From Rubripirellula reticaptiva (GTDB taxonomy: Bacteria > Planctomycetota > Planctomycetia > Pirellulales > Pirellulaceae), in the NCBI RefSeq assembly GCF_007860175.1, contig NZ_SJPX01000003.1, positions 879,380 to 943,379 of the forward strand: 64,000 nt of DNA. The letters are read 5' to 3'. The notes beneath the pieces are model-generated. The model did not search any database. It was not told the DNA's origin and saw only the letters and a program-made list of their open reading frames with translations. Below are positions 25,544 through 34,850 of the stretch, piece by piece. The translations under genes were made by a program, and so were the position numbers. The stretch's first letter is position 1, and each line of letters starts with the position of its first letter.

Positions 25544-27976
25544 ATGAGCATTGGGAAATTTGTAGCTACGCTTGGTATCTTGCTGGCGTTTGTAACGTTG
25601 GCCGTGGCCGATGAACGCTACGTGCTGCGGTACGACGCGCCGGCCAACGACAATTTTGAAAAGTCGTCGAAAGGAAAACCCAAGGGGCTCGGCTTCATCC
25701 AGACGGCGCTGCCGCTGGGCAACGGTCGGTTGGGGGCCATGTTTTCCGGCGGTATCGATACCGAGCATCTGCTAATCAATGACATCACGTTGTGGATGAA
25801 CGCCAAGCGTGGACAGGATGCGGTTGCGCAGTCCGGCACTCGTGTCGTTGCACCGGCGGACTTTGAGACGGTTCGGAAAACCTACCGAGAAGGAAAATTC
25901 GGTACCAAGCCAGGCAGCATGGAAAGCGTGTCGACGAAGTATCTCAGCAGCACCGAGCCGCTGGGGAACTATGCACCGTTTTCCGATCTGTTGATCTCCA
26001 CCGGACACGATCGGGCATCGATCCGCGACTACCATCGCTCGCTCGATTCACGTACTGGCCTGGGAACCGTCAGCTATTCGGTAGGCAACGGGACATTCAC
26101 CAGAGAGTTCTTCTGCAGCTATCCTCACGATGTGGTGGTGGCCCGCTTTACGGCCGACGATGCAACGTTGAACTTGACGATCCAGACCACCACTAAGCAT
26201 CAGGTGGCACATGTGAAGGCTGCGGGCAACCGGATCACTCTTAGCGGTAAAGCGAAGATGGTTCAGGACGATGTCGAGTTCATGCAAATCGTTCAGGTCG
26301 ATGCCGGGGACGCCGAAATTTCGCCGCAAGCTGATGGCTCGATCAAGATCTCCGGCGCTAGCGATGTGAAGATCTACTTGGCGGGCTATTGCGACTATCT
26401 GCCGGTCTATCCGTCATTCAAAGGACGTGACTACCAAGTGGATTGCGAAAAGGCAATCTCGGCGGCGGCCGAGATTGGGTTTGGTGCTCTTAAGCAGTCG
26501 CATGTCGCCGATGTTTCTTCGCACATGAATCGCTGTCGTTTGAAGCTGGATTTTGAACCGTCCAGATTGACCACCGATAAACTCGTTTCCAGCGATGGCA
26601 GTTTGGAACTTGAAAATCTGTACTTCAACTACAGTCGTTACTTGCAGTTGAGTTGCTCACGCGGCGCACCGGTTCCTTCGAATCTGCAGGGAATTTGGAA
26701 TGCAGACCTCAAGCCGGCGTGGAATTGCGACTACCACACCGACATCAATGTGCAGATGAATTTCTGGATGGTTGATCCCGCGAATCTGTCGGAGTCGTTT
26801 GGTCCGTTTGCTAAGTGGACGAAGATCGTCGCGGAATCAGGCGCGCACACTGCCCGAGAAACCTTTGGCGTCGATAAAGGCTGGAGCATGGGGCTGAACG
26901 GCAATGTCTTTGGCTTCACCGCACAGAATGTTCACGGCCGGCGCAATCAGCAGGCCGGGCACTGGCTTTGCCAGAACTTGTTCGATCACTATGCCTTCAA
27001 TAAAGATCGTGCCTACCTCGAAGAAATTTATCCGATCCTGAAAGGCGCCGCGGAGTTTTTTGTCGAGTATCTCGCACCTTGGAAGGACGGCACCCTGGTT
27101 GTCTATCCCACCTGGTCGCCCGAAAACACTTACCTGACCAAACAGCACGGCAAATTGAACAAGCAGGCTTACGGCGCGTCATGGGATCAGCAACTCGTAC
27201 TGAATCTATTCACCGACTGCATCGAAGCGTCCACAGTTCTTGGATGTGACGAGTCGTTCCGCAGAACGCTGCAAGGCATGATTCCGAAGCTTTGCCCTCA
27301 AAAGATTGGTCAGTACGGTCAATTGCAGGAGTGGCCAGAGGACTGGGACAACCCAAAGGATACGCACCGCCATATCTCTCATTTGATCGCGCTGCATCCC
27401 GGTCGGGATATTTCGCCACTGACAACAAAAGAGTTGTATCAGGCGGCTCTGGTTACGATGAAGCATCGGGGCGACGAGTCGACCGGCTGGAGCACCGGTT
27501 GGAAGACTTGTTTCTGGTCGCGTCTGCACGATGGCGACAGGGCGCACAATATCTATCGATTCCTGACTTCCCAACGAGCTTACCCCAACCTGTTTGATTT
27601 TCATCCGCCGTTCCAAATCGACGGTAACTTTGGTGGCGCGGCAGGCGTGTGCGAAATGTTGTTGCAGAGCCATCTGCGCAGCGTGAATGTAGATGCGAAG
27701 ACAATCGAAGGAGCGGCGTTTGTCGCGTATCAAATAGATCCGAAGGAGCCGACGCATTTTGTTCCGGTTGTTCCGGACGAATCACTTGCCGACGCACCGT
27801 ATATCCTGCACCTGCTGCCCGCGTTACCGTCGGTCTGGCCTAGTGGGAAGATCAATGGGCTGAAAGCGGGGGCGGTTTTGAAGTCGACATCCAGTGGGAA
27901 AACGCGGCGCTGGTTCGGGCTACCATTCGGGCGTCACGAAACGGTGAATTTCGTATTTATGCTGGCGGTGAACTGA
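25544..27976 (+). CDS. GH95 glycosidase (paralogue 2), C-terminus frameshifted
   Basis: 810 residues from the ATG at 25544, with a signal peptide '[15 protein letters not shown]'. The GH95 core is clear: '[15 protein letters not shown]', '[12 protein letters not shown]', '[12 protein letters not shown]', '[14 protein letters not shown]'. His398 and Asn402 match AfcA H419 and N423, but Asp400 replaces the usual N421; Glu596 and Asp693 are kept. After '[18 protein letters not shown]' the frame changes at a run of five G (27868-27872). The reading here ends at 27976, while the family tail ('[20 protein letters not shown]', then '[14 protein letters not shown]') continues in another frame to a TAG at 28030-28032. 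This is either a one-base deletion (real or sequencing) or a slippage site. It also has an inserted loop before the C-terminal domain ('[13 protein letters not shown]'). Confidence 0.88.
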   Translation: MSIGKFVATLGILLAFVTLAVADERYVLRYDAPANDNFEKSSKGKPKGLGFIQTALPLGNGRLGAMFSGGIDTEHLLINDITLWMNAKRGQDAVAQSGTRVVAPADFETVRKTYREGKFGTKPGSMESVSTKYLSSTEPLGNYAPFSDLLISTGHDRASIRDYHRSLDSRTGLGTVSYSVGNGTFTREFFCSYPHDVVVARFTADDATLNLTIQTTTKHQVAHVKAAGNRITLSGKAKMVQDDVEFMQIVQVDAGDAEISPQADGSIKISGASDVKIYLAGYCDYLPVYPSFKGRDYQVDCEKAISAAAEIGFGALKQSHVADVSSHMNRCRLKLDFEPSRLTTDKLVSSDGSLELENLYFNYSRYLQLSCSRGAPVPSNLQGIWNADLKPAWNCDYHTDINVQMNFWMVDPANLSESFGPFAKWTKIVAESGAHTARETFGVDKGWSMGLNGNVFGFTAQNVHGRRNQQAGHWLCQNLFDHYAFNKDRAYLEEIYPILKGAAEFFVEYLAPWKDGTLVVYPTWSPENTYLTKQHGKLNKQAYGASWDQQLVLNLFTDCIEASTVLGCDESFRRTLQGMIPKLCPQKIGQYGQLQEWPEDWDNPKDTHRHISHLIALHPGRDISPLTTKELYQAALVTMKHRGDESTGWSTGWKTCFWSRLHDGDRAHNIYRFLTSQRAYPNLFDFHPPFQIDGNFGGAAGVCEMLLQSHLRSVNVDAKTIEGAAFVAYQIDPKEPTHFVPVVPDESLADAPYILHLLPALPSVWPSGKINGLKAGAVLKSTSSGKTRRWFGLPFGRHETVNFVFMLAVN

Positions 27977-28077
27977 GCGAAGTGGTTTCGCTTGAAAGTG
28001 GTGAGTCTATGGTCTGGCCGCTCGTTCAATAGCACACGAATCAATTTATCAAACGCTCGATGGAGCGGAGTCACTCA

Positions 28078-30468
28078 ATGTTTCGATCCAACTTGTTCTT
28101 CCTGGTTTCTTGTCTTCTCACCTTGCCGCTTCAAGCAGATACCAAGAGTGATTCGAGCTACACAAATGAAATCTGGTTCCGGCAGCCGGCAACTGAGTGG
28201 ACCGAAGCGTTGCCGATCGGCAACGGGCGTCTTGGGGCCATGGTTTTTGGCGGTATCGACCAGGAACGGTTGCAGCTCAATGAAGACACGCTCTGGTCCG
28301 GCGGCCCCCAATGTTACGACAATCCGGATGCTTACCAGCATCTCGCGACCGTTCGTGATCTGCTTCAGCGAGACGAGTATGCCGAAGCCGAAGCGATCGC
28401 ACAGCAGATGTTGGGGCGTCCGAAATACCAAGCAGCCTATCAGCCGTTGGGGGATCTGTTTCTGGATTTTGATCACGGTGATTCAAATGATCAATCACCG
28501 AGTGACTATCGGCGTGAATTGAATCTTGACAACGCCATCAGCACTGTAAGCTATCAAGTCGGTGCAGCACGTTTCACTCGAACCGTGTTTGCATCGCATC
28601 CAGACGAAGCGATTGTGATGCATCTGGATTGCGACCAGCCAGGGAGAATCGCGTTTGATTTGTTCATGGACAGTTCCCATGTGTTTCAGTCGGAAACACC
28701 ATCCAACGACACGCTTTTGTTGACAGGCCAAGTCGCGCCGCGGGGTGAAAGCAAACTGAGCGGGTCCAGAAGTTTGATCGCGCCGTGGGACGGTCCTGGT
28801 TTGAAATTCGCTGCCCTAGTGAAAGTGAAGGCCGACGGCGGAACGGTTGTATCGCGCGGCGGAAAAATAACGGTTCGCGATGCGGACACAGTCACGATCT
28901 GTTACTCAGCCGCGACGAGTTACGTCAATTTCCAAGACACCAGTTGCGATCCGCAGGAAAAGGTTGACGGCTATCTTTCAGGCGTCGAAGGGAAAACGTT
29001 CGACCAACTGCATCAGCGACATGTTGACGACTATTCATCGTTGTTCGGGCGAGTTTCAATCGACCTTGATGTGGACGAAGCCAATTTGCTGCCGACCGAT
29101 GAGCTGGTTCGTCGCTCGACCGACGACAATGATGCCGTGCGTCATTTGACTGAATTGGTATTTCAGTACGGTCGCTATCTGATGATCGCCGGTTCGCGTC
29201 CGGGGACTCAACCTTTGAATCTGCAGGGAATCTGGAACAACGAACTCGATCCGCCTTGGGCGAGCAAGTACACGATCAACATCAATACCGAAATGAACTA
29301 CTGGGTCGCGGAAGTTGGCAACCTGAGCGAATGTCACGAACCGCTACTTCGCATGGTTGCCGAGTTGCAAACACCGGGGCGGGCAACGGCTCAAACGCAC
29401 TATCGCGCCGGTGGTTGGATAGTGCATCACAATACCGACCTTTGGCGTGGCACGGCTCCGGTGGACGGTGCTCAGTGGGGAATGTGGCCGATGGGTGGTG
29501 CGTGGTTGTGCCAACATCTTTGGGAACACTACCGATTTACTGGCGATACCGAACACTTGCAAAAGTCTTACCCGATTCTCAAAGGCGCCGCTGAGTTCTT
29601 CATGGATGCTCTGGTCGAGAACTCGGAAGGTTGCCTGATCACGTCACCATCGCTGTCACCCGAACACAGTCACGGCGGCGGCACGAAAGATGGCCAAAGC
29701 GTTGGTCGTTCTGGGATCTCGCTTTGCGCGGGTCCTACGATCGATCTGCAAATCCTCCGTGATCTGTTCGCCAATTGCATCGCCGCATCTGAAACTCTGG
29801 ATATCGATTCAGAGTTCCGTTCGCAGTTGATTCAGACACGGGCACGTCTCGCACCGATGCAGATTGGGCAACATGGCCAGCTTCAGGAATGGTCGGTCGA
29901 TTGGGACAACCCCGAGGATCAACACAGTCACGTTTCGCACATGTATGGACTGTTTCCGAGCAGCCAGATCAATCCACGCGACACGCCTGAGCTGTTTGAT
30001 GCGGCGCGGACCTCCATGATCCATCGAGGGTACTCGGGCGGTTGGTCCGGTGCTTGGCGAGTCGCGTTGTGGGCGAGACTGGGCGATGGTGAGCGGGCAC
30101 TGACAGCGCTGACTCAGCATGTGATGCCGCGACTGGGCGCAAATTTGTTTAACGGCGGAGAAAAGTTTCAAATCGACGCCAACTTTGGCGCGACGGCCGG
30201 CATCTCGGAAATGCTCCTGCAGAGCCAGCTTGACGAAATTCACCTGCTGCCGGCGCTACCGCAGGCATGGGAAAGCGGGACCGTGAACGGACTGCGGGCA
30301 CGTGGCGGTTTTGAAGTCGACATTGCGTGGAAGAACGGCCAGTTGACCGAAGCAAAAATTCGTTCACTCGGTGGTAAACCGTTGACGGTTCGTTACGGCG
30401 ACCAAACCCGTAGAATGGATCTGTCCAAAGGCCAGACAACCATTTTCAAACCGGTTAGCAATCAATAG
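28078..30468 (+). CDS. GH95 glycosidase (paralogue 3), possible alpha-L-galactosidase
   Basis: 796 residues from the ATG at 28078; one at 28060 is also in frame. The signal peptide is 'LFFLVSCLLTLPLQA'. Domain order is as in other GH95: 'IWFRQPATEWTEALPIGNG', 'RLQLNEDTLWSGGP', 'KYTININTEMNYW', 'QLQEWSVDWDNPEDQHSH', 'FQIDANFGATAG', '[16 protein letters not shown]'. Catalytic Asn401, Asn403, Glu604 and Asp700 are present, but the residue equivalent to AfcA His419 is Thr399. In a characterised Bacteroides ovatus GH95 a Thr at that site goes with alpha-L-galactosidase activity, since it leaves room for the O6 hydroxyl. So L-galactose release is a reasoned prediction; plain fucosidase activity is not excluded. 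The gene lies 45 bases before the GH29 gene. Confidence 0.91.
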   Translation: MFRSNLFFLVSCLLTLPLQADTKSDSSYTNEIWFRQPATEWTEALPIGNGRLGAMVFGGIDQERLQLNEDTLWSGGPQCYDNPDAYQHLATVRDLLQRDEYAEAEAIAQQMLGRPKYQAAYQPLGDLFLDFDHGDSNDQSPSDYRRELNLDNAISTVSYQVGAARFTRTVFASHPDEAIVMHLDCDQPGRIAFDLFMDSSHVFQSETPSNDTLLLTGQVAPRGESKLSGSRSLIAPWDGPGLKFAALVKVKADGGTVVSRGGKITVRDADTVTICYSAATSYVNFQDTSCDPQEKVDGYLSGVEGKTFDQLHQRHVDDYSSLFGRVSIDLDVDEANLLPTDELVRRSTDDNDAVRHLTELVFQYGRYLMIAGSRPGTQPLNLQGIWNNELDPPWASKYTININTEMNYWVAEVGNLSECHEPLLRMVAELQTPGRATAQTHYRAGGWIVHHNTDLWRGTAPVDGAQWGMWPMGGAWLCQHLWEHYRFTGDTEHLQKSYPILKGAAEFFMDALVENSEGCLITSPSLSPEHSHGGGTKDGQSVGRSGISLCAGPTIDLQILRDLFANCIAASETLDIDSEFRSQLIQTRARLAPMQIGQHGQLQEWSVDWDNPEDQHSHVSHMYGLFPSSQINPRDTPELFDAARTSMIHRGYSGGWSGAWRVALWARLGDGERALTALTQHVMPRLGANLFNGGEKFQIDANFGATAGISEMLLQSQLDEIHLLPALPQAWESGTVNGLRARGGFEVDIAWKNGQLTEAKIRSLGGKPLTVRYGDQTRRMDLSKGQTTIFKPVSNQ

Positions 30469-30513
30469 CTAGAAACACAACTTGTCACTCTTACTCATTG
30501 CATCGAGGCAGAA

Positions 30514-31674
30514 ATGAAACGTCGCGAATTCTTAGACAAAGCTGCCCGAGGCACTGGTGCTGCCGCATTGGCCGTCAGTTCGGTGGACCTGTGGGGGCAA
30601 GAATCGGCAGTGCAGTCGTCTGCCGGTGATCCAGGGTTGACGGTGCCCTCGTACTTGACGGACGTCGCGGATCTCTACCAGCAGGATCCTCGCAAAGCAG
30701 CGATCAAGTGGTTTCAAGACGCCAAGTTCGGACTATTCATTCACTATGGGCTTTACTCGTTGCTAGGCCGTGGCGAGTGGGTGCAAATCAAGGAAAAGAT
30801 TCGCGTCGCAGAATACGAAAAATTGGCTAGCCGTTTTACAGCGGAAAAATTCGATGCCGACTTCATCACAGACATGACGCTCGAATCTGGGATGAAGTAC
30901 ATCAACATCACAACGCGTCATCACGATAGCTTTTGTCTGTTCGATTCGAAGTACACGGACTTCAAGAGTACGAACACGCCTGCAAAGCGAGACTTGGTTG
31001 GCGAACTTGCCGAGCAATGCAGTGCCAAGGGGCTGGGTTTCTACTTGTACTATTCCCATGGCCGCGATTGGCGGCATCCGCACGCGCCCAACAATTGGGG
31101 TTGGGGTGGCTCGGCTCGACCAAAATACGATCCTCCGGAGACGTTCTATACAGAAGGCCCCGAACACGATCTGCAGATTTACGTTGAGTTCATGAAAAAT
31201 CAGGTCACCGAATTGTTGACCAACTACGGTCCTATTGGCGGCATTTGGTTGGACGGCATCGGCGTGCCGCTGTCACGTCGTGGCAAGATGGGCCAGTTCC
31301 ATACTCAAGAACTGTACGACCACATCCACTCGCTGCAACCTCAAGTACTGGCATCATACAAACAAGGGCTGTTGGGGACCGAGGACTTTAAGGCACCCGA
31401 GCGGAACTGGAAGGGCGAGTCCAATGTGCCACTGGAACTATGCGATACGTTACAGCCACACGGTTGGGGTTACACGAAATCCGATGACGGCAAGCACAAG
31501 ACGCCCGAGCAAGTGATGGCGATGCTGGACAACGCGAAACAGATGAAGGCGAACTTGCTATTGAACACCGGCCCGATGCCCGACGGTTCGATTCATCCCG
31601 AAGACGTAAAGACATTGAAACAGGTGGGCAAAAACTTGGCGGCCGGCAAAAAGAAAGTCACCGATAAGTCGTAG
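30514..31674 (+). CDS. GH29 alpha-L-fucosidase, Tat-exported
   Basis: Retaining enzymes of this family release terminal alpha-L-fucose from 1,2-, 1,3-, 1,4- or 1,6-linkages. 386 residues, with GAGG upstream of the ATG. The N-terminus 'MKRREFLDKAARGTGAAALAV' is a twin-arginine signal, so the protein is probably exported folded. Family motifs are 'WFQDAKFGLFIHYGLYS', 'GMKYINITTRHHDSFCLFDS', 'GLGFYLYYSHGRDW' and 'GGIWLDGIG', whose Asp247 is the likely nucleophile; the acid/base cannot be fixed by eye. A C-terminal 'NLLLNTGPMPDGSI' completes the barrel. Unlike many GH29 enzymes it has no extra C-terminal beta domain. It closes the cluster; 193 bases follow to the next gene. Confidence 0.93.
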   Translation: MKRREFLDKAARGTGAAALAVSSVDLWGQESAVQSSAGDPGLTVPSYLTDVADLYQQDPRKAAIKWFQDAKFGLFIHYGLYSLLGRGEWVQIKEKIRVAEYEKLASRFTAEKFDADFITDMTLESGMKYINITTRHHDSFCLFDSKYTDFKSTNTPAKRDLVGELAEQCSAKGLGFYLYYSHGRDWRHPHAPNNWGWGGSARPKYDPPETFYTEGPEHDLQIYVEFMKNQVTELLTNYGPIGGIWLDGIGVPLSRRGKMGQFHTQELYDHIHSLQPQVLASYKQGLLGTEDFKAPERNWKGESNVPLELCDTLQPHGWGYTKSDDGKHKTPEQVMAMLDNAKQMKANLLLNTGPMPDGSIHPEDVKTLKQVGKNLAAGKKKVTDKS

Positions 31675-31693
31675 GTTGCGAGCCTTTACGCTT

Positions 31694-31805
31694 AGGACCG
31701 AGCCGAGAATTACTGTTGTGGTGGACGGGGCGACGGGGCCAGTATGAGGGACTCAATGCCTCGTCCAATACTTTTAGATCGGACACTTATTTCCCGCTCG
31801 GTCCT
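31694..31805. repeat. 112-bp element bounded by 10-bp perfect inverted repeats
   Basis: aggaccgagc (31694-31703) and its exact complement gctcggtcct (31796-31805) bound a 112-bp stretch in the gap after the GH29 gene. No target-site duplication is visible and no coding frame lies within. It may be a small MITE-like element, a structured RNA or a long terminator arm. Confidence 0.5.
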
Positions 31806-31867
31806 TAGGTATTTCATGTCGACGGGTCGCGCGACGTGGATTCACGTAGACAGTTTTCAGAGAAGCT

Positions 31868-32290
31868 ATGATGTCGAACCAAGACCCTTTTGACCAGGCG
31901 AATCCTTATGCTCCGAGCAGCGGGCCTTCGATGGCGTTGCCAACCGAAGGCAATTTAAACGCGAGCGAATTGAAAAAGGCAGAGGCCATCATCAAGGATG
32001 CGAGGCAGTTTTGGTTAGGGATCTTACTCTGTTTTTTGTGTAGCGGTTTTGGGATGGTCATCATTGGTCCGTGGTATCTGACCCGGCTGTTGCAGTGGAA
32101 CAAGATGTCAAAACAACACCCCTTCCTCATGAATCCAGAAGCACTACCACTCAGCTTGCCCAAACGGTTTCAGTCATCCAAATGGAAACTGATGGCCGGC
32201 TTGGGATTTGGATTACTGATGTTCCTGTTGCTTGGCCTACTGTTGGTGGTCAGCTTCGCAGCAGCATCACAAGCTGTCCCCCGTCAATAG
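31868..32290 (+). CDS. Small membrane protein of unknown function
   Basis: 140 residues; the ATG at 31868 (or 31871) follows AGAGAAG. The N-terminal 'NPYAPSS'-type segment is common in small planctomycete membrane proteins. Two hydrophobic helices are visible, near residues 47-72 ('FWLGILLCFLCSGFGMVIIGPWYL') and 111-135 ('LMAGLGFGLLMFLLLGLLLVVS'), with a short polar stretch between. The first helix is written here with its ends; it contains a Cys pair. No enzymatic motif. It is not evidently part of the fucosidase cluster. Confidence 0.64.
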   Translation: MMSNQDPFDQANPYAPSSGPSMALPTEGNLNASELKKAEAIIKDARQFWLGILLCFLCSGFGMVIIGPWYLTRLLQWNKMSKQHPFLMNPEALPLSLPKRFQSSKWKLMAGLGFGLLMFLLLGLLLVVSFAAASQAVPRQ

Positions 32291-32310
32291 AGCAATCAAA
32301 TGGGGGCGGC

Positions 32311-32332
32311 AACTGCAGTGAGAATCGCAGTT
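32311..32332 (+). terminator. Candidate terminator hairpin after the small membrane protein gene
   Basis: aactgc (32311-32316) pairs with gcagtt (32327-32332), enclosing a ten-base loop, 21 bases after the gene's stop. It is followed by only a weak T run. It lies in the 168-bp gap with the convergent CBM9-like gene. Confidence 0.33.
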
Positions 32333-32458
32333 TATCGAAGCCGCTTTCAAACTATTGGTCGCTTCGTTGATTCAAGATTGAGACAGTGGGCGATCGATTC
32401 GAACCAATCTTCATCGCCAAGTGGTTTGTCACGAGAGCAAGCGTTGAACGACGCGAGC

Positions 32459-33172
32459 CTATTTCAACGTCAAGGTTCCGAAGTTCTCAGTGCTCTCCCA
32501 TGAATCGTTTTCAGCATGGCTCCACTTCGCAACTGATACGCGATCGCCGCTGCCGTCGTCATTGTTGACTTGAAGTTCCAAACCAAGCTGATCACCGGCA
32601 TGAAGTGGCGAATCGGTCATGTTGATCGACATCTCGACGAGATAGCCGGATTCTGTCTTCGTGCTCACTGCCTTGACATCTGATTCCGAGAAACCGGTGC
32701 CGAGGCCGCTGATCATGCCCTCAAAATTGACTCTGTACTGAGCATCATCCGCTTCGTAGGACGCTGACGCTGCGTGGTTTCGATCCACGAAAAGCTCGAT
32801 CGAATCATGCGCCCAATCGTCACTGGATTTCGCCGAAAGTTGCGAGTCATTGACCTGCCACAGCACCGAGAGCTGATCCTTGCTCCAGAGCACGCGAACG
32901 TCTGCCGTTGACATTTCTACTTTGGATACCTGAGTCAACTCGTCAATCGGCCTGTCGACCTTGATTGGCGTGGCTGTGCTCCAAACTTCGTCGATTTCAC
33001 CATCAACGACTGGCGTTCCCTTGACGGCAGTTGCCATAACGCCCGTCGCAGCCGCTTTTTCCGTTTCGGTAACCGTTTTCACTTCAGTGCTATCCTCATC
33101 GCCCGCATGGGCAGTACATGGAAGAACGCAGATCGCAATGGAAGCAACGGCAAATTTTAAAACACGCAACAT
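32459..33172 (-). CDS. Secreted protein with CBM9-like carbohydrate-binding domain
   Basis: 237 residues from the ATG at 33172, which has an AGGCGAGA-like site upstream. A signal peptide 'FAVASIAICVLPCTAHA' is followed by an acidic/Thr-rich linker and one domain of about 190 residues. The opening 'GTPVVDGEIDEVWSTATPI' and the phrases 'VRVLWSKDQLSVLWQVNDSQ', 'DSIELFVDRNH' and 'GLELQVNNDD' are typical of the CBM9 / DOMON-like beta-sandwich found attached to xylanases and in lone form. Here it stands without a catalytic domain. It could bind polysaccharide at the cell surface; the ligand is unknown. The gene follows the photolyase gene on the same strand with a gap of about 208 bases. Confidence 0.77.
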   Translation of the reverse strand: MLRVLKFAVASIAICVLPCTAHAGDEDSTEVKTVTETEKAAATGVMATAVKGTPVVDGEIDEVWSTATPIKVDRPIDELTQVSKVEMSTADVRVLWSKDQLSVLWQVNDSQLSAKSSDDWAHDSIELFVDRNHAASASYEADDAQYRVNFEGMISGLGTGFSESDVKAVSTKTESGYLVEMSINMTDSPLHAGDQLGLELQVNNDDGSGDRVSVAKWSHAENDSWESTENFGTLTLK

Positions 33173-33285
33173 TTGTCTCTCGCCTTTGATTATGACTCTA
33201 AGCGGGGAATCCTCGAAAGATCGCATTCTAAGCGACACGATTTGCTCGGTGGGGCGAGTGGATACCAATCGGTCTCTAGATCAGA

Positions 33286-33306
33286 TGCCCGGACTTTCAT
33301 CGGGCA
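33286..33306 (-). terminator. Hairpin between photolyase and CBM9-like genes
   Basis: tgcccg (33286-33291) pairs with cgggca (33301-33306) around a nine-base loop. It lies about 75 bases past the photolyase stop in the direction of transcription. No T run follows, so terminator is only one reading. Confidence 0.25.
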
Positions 33307-33380
33307 CTCGATTCGCCAAACAGACCTGTGAGATAACTTGCGGAGCATCGTGCCGCTTCGCGACAATGCAGGACTGCCGT

Positions 33381-34850
33381 TTAGTCTTTCTCGCCTGTGA
33401 ATAAAAGCTGCTGCCGATCGGCTGACGCGAATAGGTCGACGATCGGGGCGGGGTAGTCCACTCCAATGCCGACACTAAATTTCAGTTGTTCGTCGCCGGA
33501 GATTTTCCATGGCGTATGAATTTGATCACGAGGGACGTTGGCGAGTTCCGGCAACCAATGCTTCACGTACGCTCCGTCGGGATCGTAAACGCCCGCCTGT
33601 TTGATTGTGTTGAACCAACGAAACTCTCTCGCATCGTTACCGACTCCGGCGATGTAGTTCCAATTGCCGTAGTTGCTGCAAGGGTCGTAGTCGATCAGCA
33701 ACGACTCAAACCACTGGGCACCCATCCGCCAATCAACACCAAGATTTTTCGTCAAGAAACTCGCTGCGTTTTGACGGCCTCGATTGCTCATGAATCCGGT
33801 CCGCGCAAGCTCTCGCATGTTGGCGTCGATCAAGGGATAACCCGTCCGTCCCTCGCGCCAAGCGTCAAAGCGGAACGCGTCTTGGTTCCAAGAATACTGT
33901 TGTTGCTGAATTCCGCCGACGGTAAACACTCGCCGGCCATGTTTGGCGACGACGAACGCAAAGTAGTCACGCCACAACAACTCGAAGAACATCCAGTAGG
34001 TCGAGTCGTTCTTTGCCACCTGCTGTTCGTAGCGTTTGACTTCATCGTAGATTTTTCGCGGCGACAAACAGCCCATCGCAAGCCACGGCGAGAACTTCGA
34101 CGAGTAATTTGCACCCATCATTCCGTTGCGAGTTTCTTTGTAGCTTCGTATTCCGTGAGTCTGCCACAAGTAGTCATCCAAACGGGCCAGCCCTGCCGTT
34201 TCACCGCCTTGGAAACTCATCACACCGCGAGGATCCGGTTCGATGCTGGACGAAGTAAAGAAGTGAATGCCATCGATGTCTTGGCTCGGTATTTTCGCGG
34301 CAATCTCTGAGGGAATATTGAGAATCTGATTCGGCGGGGGCAGAGCCGAAGGTGGTTCGTATCGTTTTTCAACCTTCCCACGAAATTTAGTGAAAAGTTC
34401 TGGTAATTCCTCGACCCCAAACGGCAAATCTTCGACTTCGTAAAGAGTGTTCGCCGATGCAACCTCGAGTGTACAGTCGATCCGCGCCAATGCGATGCGA
34501 ACGCGTTCTTGAGTATCTCGCTCTTCGCTGGCGTACTCGAGATGGCAATGAACGCTCGATGCCTGAGCTGTCTTCGCGATAGCCGCTAGCGTGTCAGCAG
34601 GATCTCCCACCACGACATGTAAAGTTCCGCCGACCGCATGCAATTGTTTTCGCAGATCAACGAGCGACTCTCGTAAGAACTGCAATCGAAACTTCCCGAT
34701 CCGATCAAACCCAAAACCGGTCTTTCCAAACGCTGCTGGATCGAGGACGTACACGCAAACGGTTTGGTCGGATCGCTCGATAGCCCGAACTAACGCGCGA
34801 TGATCGTGTAGACGAAGGTCATTGCGAAACCAAACCAAAGAGATCGTCAT
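33381..34850 (-). CDS. Cryptochrome DASH / photolyase-family flavoprotein
   Basis: CRY-DASH proteins bind FAD and a folate antenna and repair cyclobutane pyrimidine dimers, mostly in single-stranded DNA, using blue light. 489 residues. The N-terminal alpha/beta antenna domain begins 'SLVWFRNDLRLHDHRAL'. The FAD domain carries the DASH-type signatures 'YKETRNGMMGANYSSKFSPW', 'LAMGCLSPRKIYDEV', 'WRDYFAFVVAKHG', 'TGYPLIDANMRELARTGFMS', 'GRQNAASFL' and 'DYDPCSNYGNWNYIAGVGND'. Lengths match DASH members rather than class I CPD photolyases. A useful gene for a light-exposed marine surface organism. It is the first of two minus-strand genes here, with an open gap of about 400 bases upstream. Confidence 0.93.
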   Translation of the reverse strand: MTISLVWFRNDLRLHDHRALVRAIERSDQTVCVYVLDPAAFGKTGFGFDRIGKFRLQFLRESLVDLRKQLHAVGGTLHVVVGDPADTLAAIAKTAQASSVHCHLEYASEERDTQERVRIALARIDCTLEVASANTLYEVEDLPFGVEELPELFTKFRGKVEKRYEPPSALPPPNQILNIPSEIAAKIPSQDIDGIHFFTSSSIEPDPRGVMSFQGGETAGLARLDDYLWQTHGIRSYKETRNGMMGANYSSKFSPWLAMGCLSPRKIYDEVKRYEQQVAKNDSTYWMFFELLWRDYFAFVVAKHGRRVFTVGGIQQQQYSWNQDAFRFDAWREGRTGYPLIDANMRELARTGFMSNRGRQNAASFLTKNLGVDWRMGAQWFESLLIDYDPCSNYGNWNYIAGVGNDAREFRWFNTIKQAGVYDPDGAYVKHWLPELANVPRDQIHTPWKISGDEQLKFSVGIGVDYPAPIVDLFASADRQQLLFTGEKD

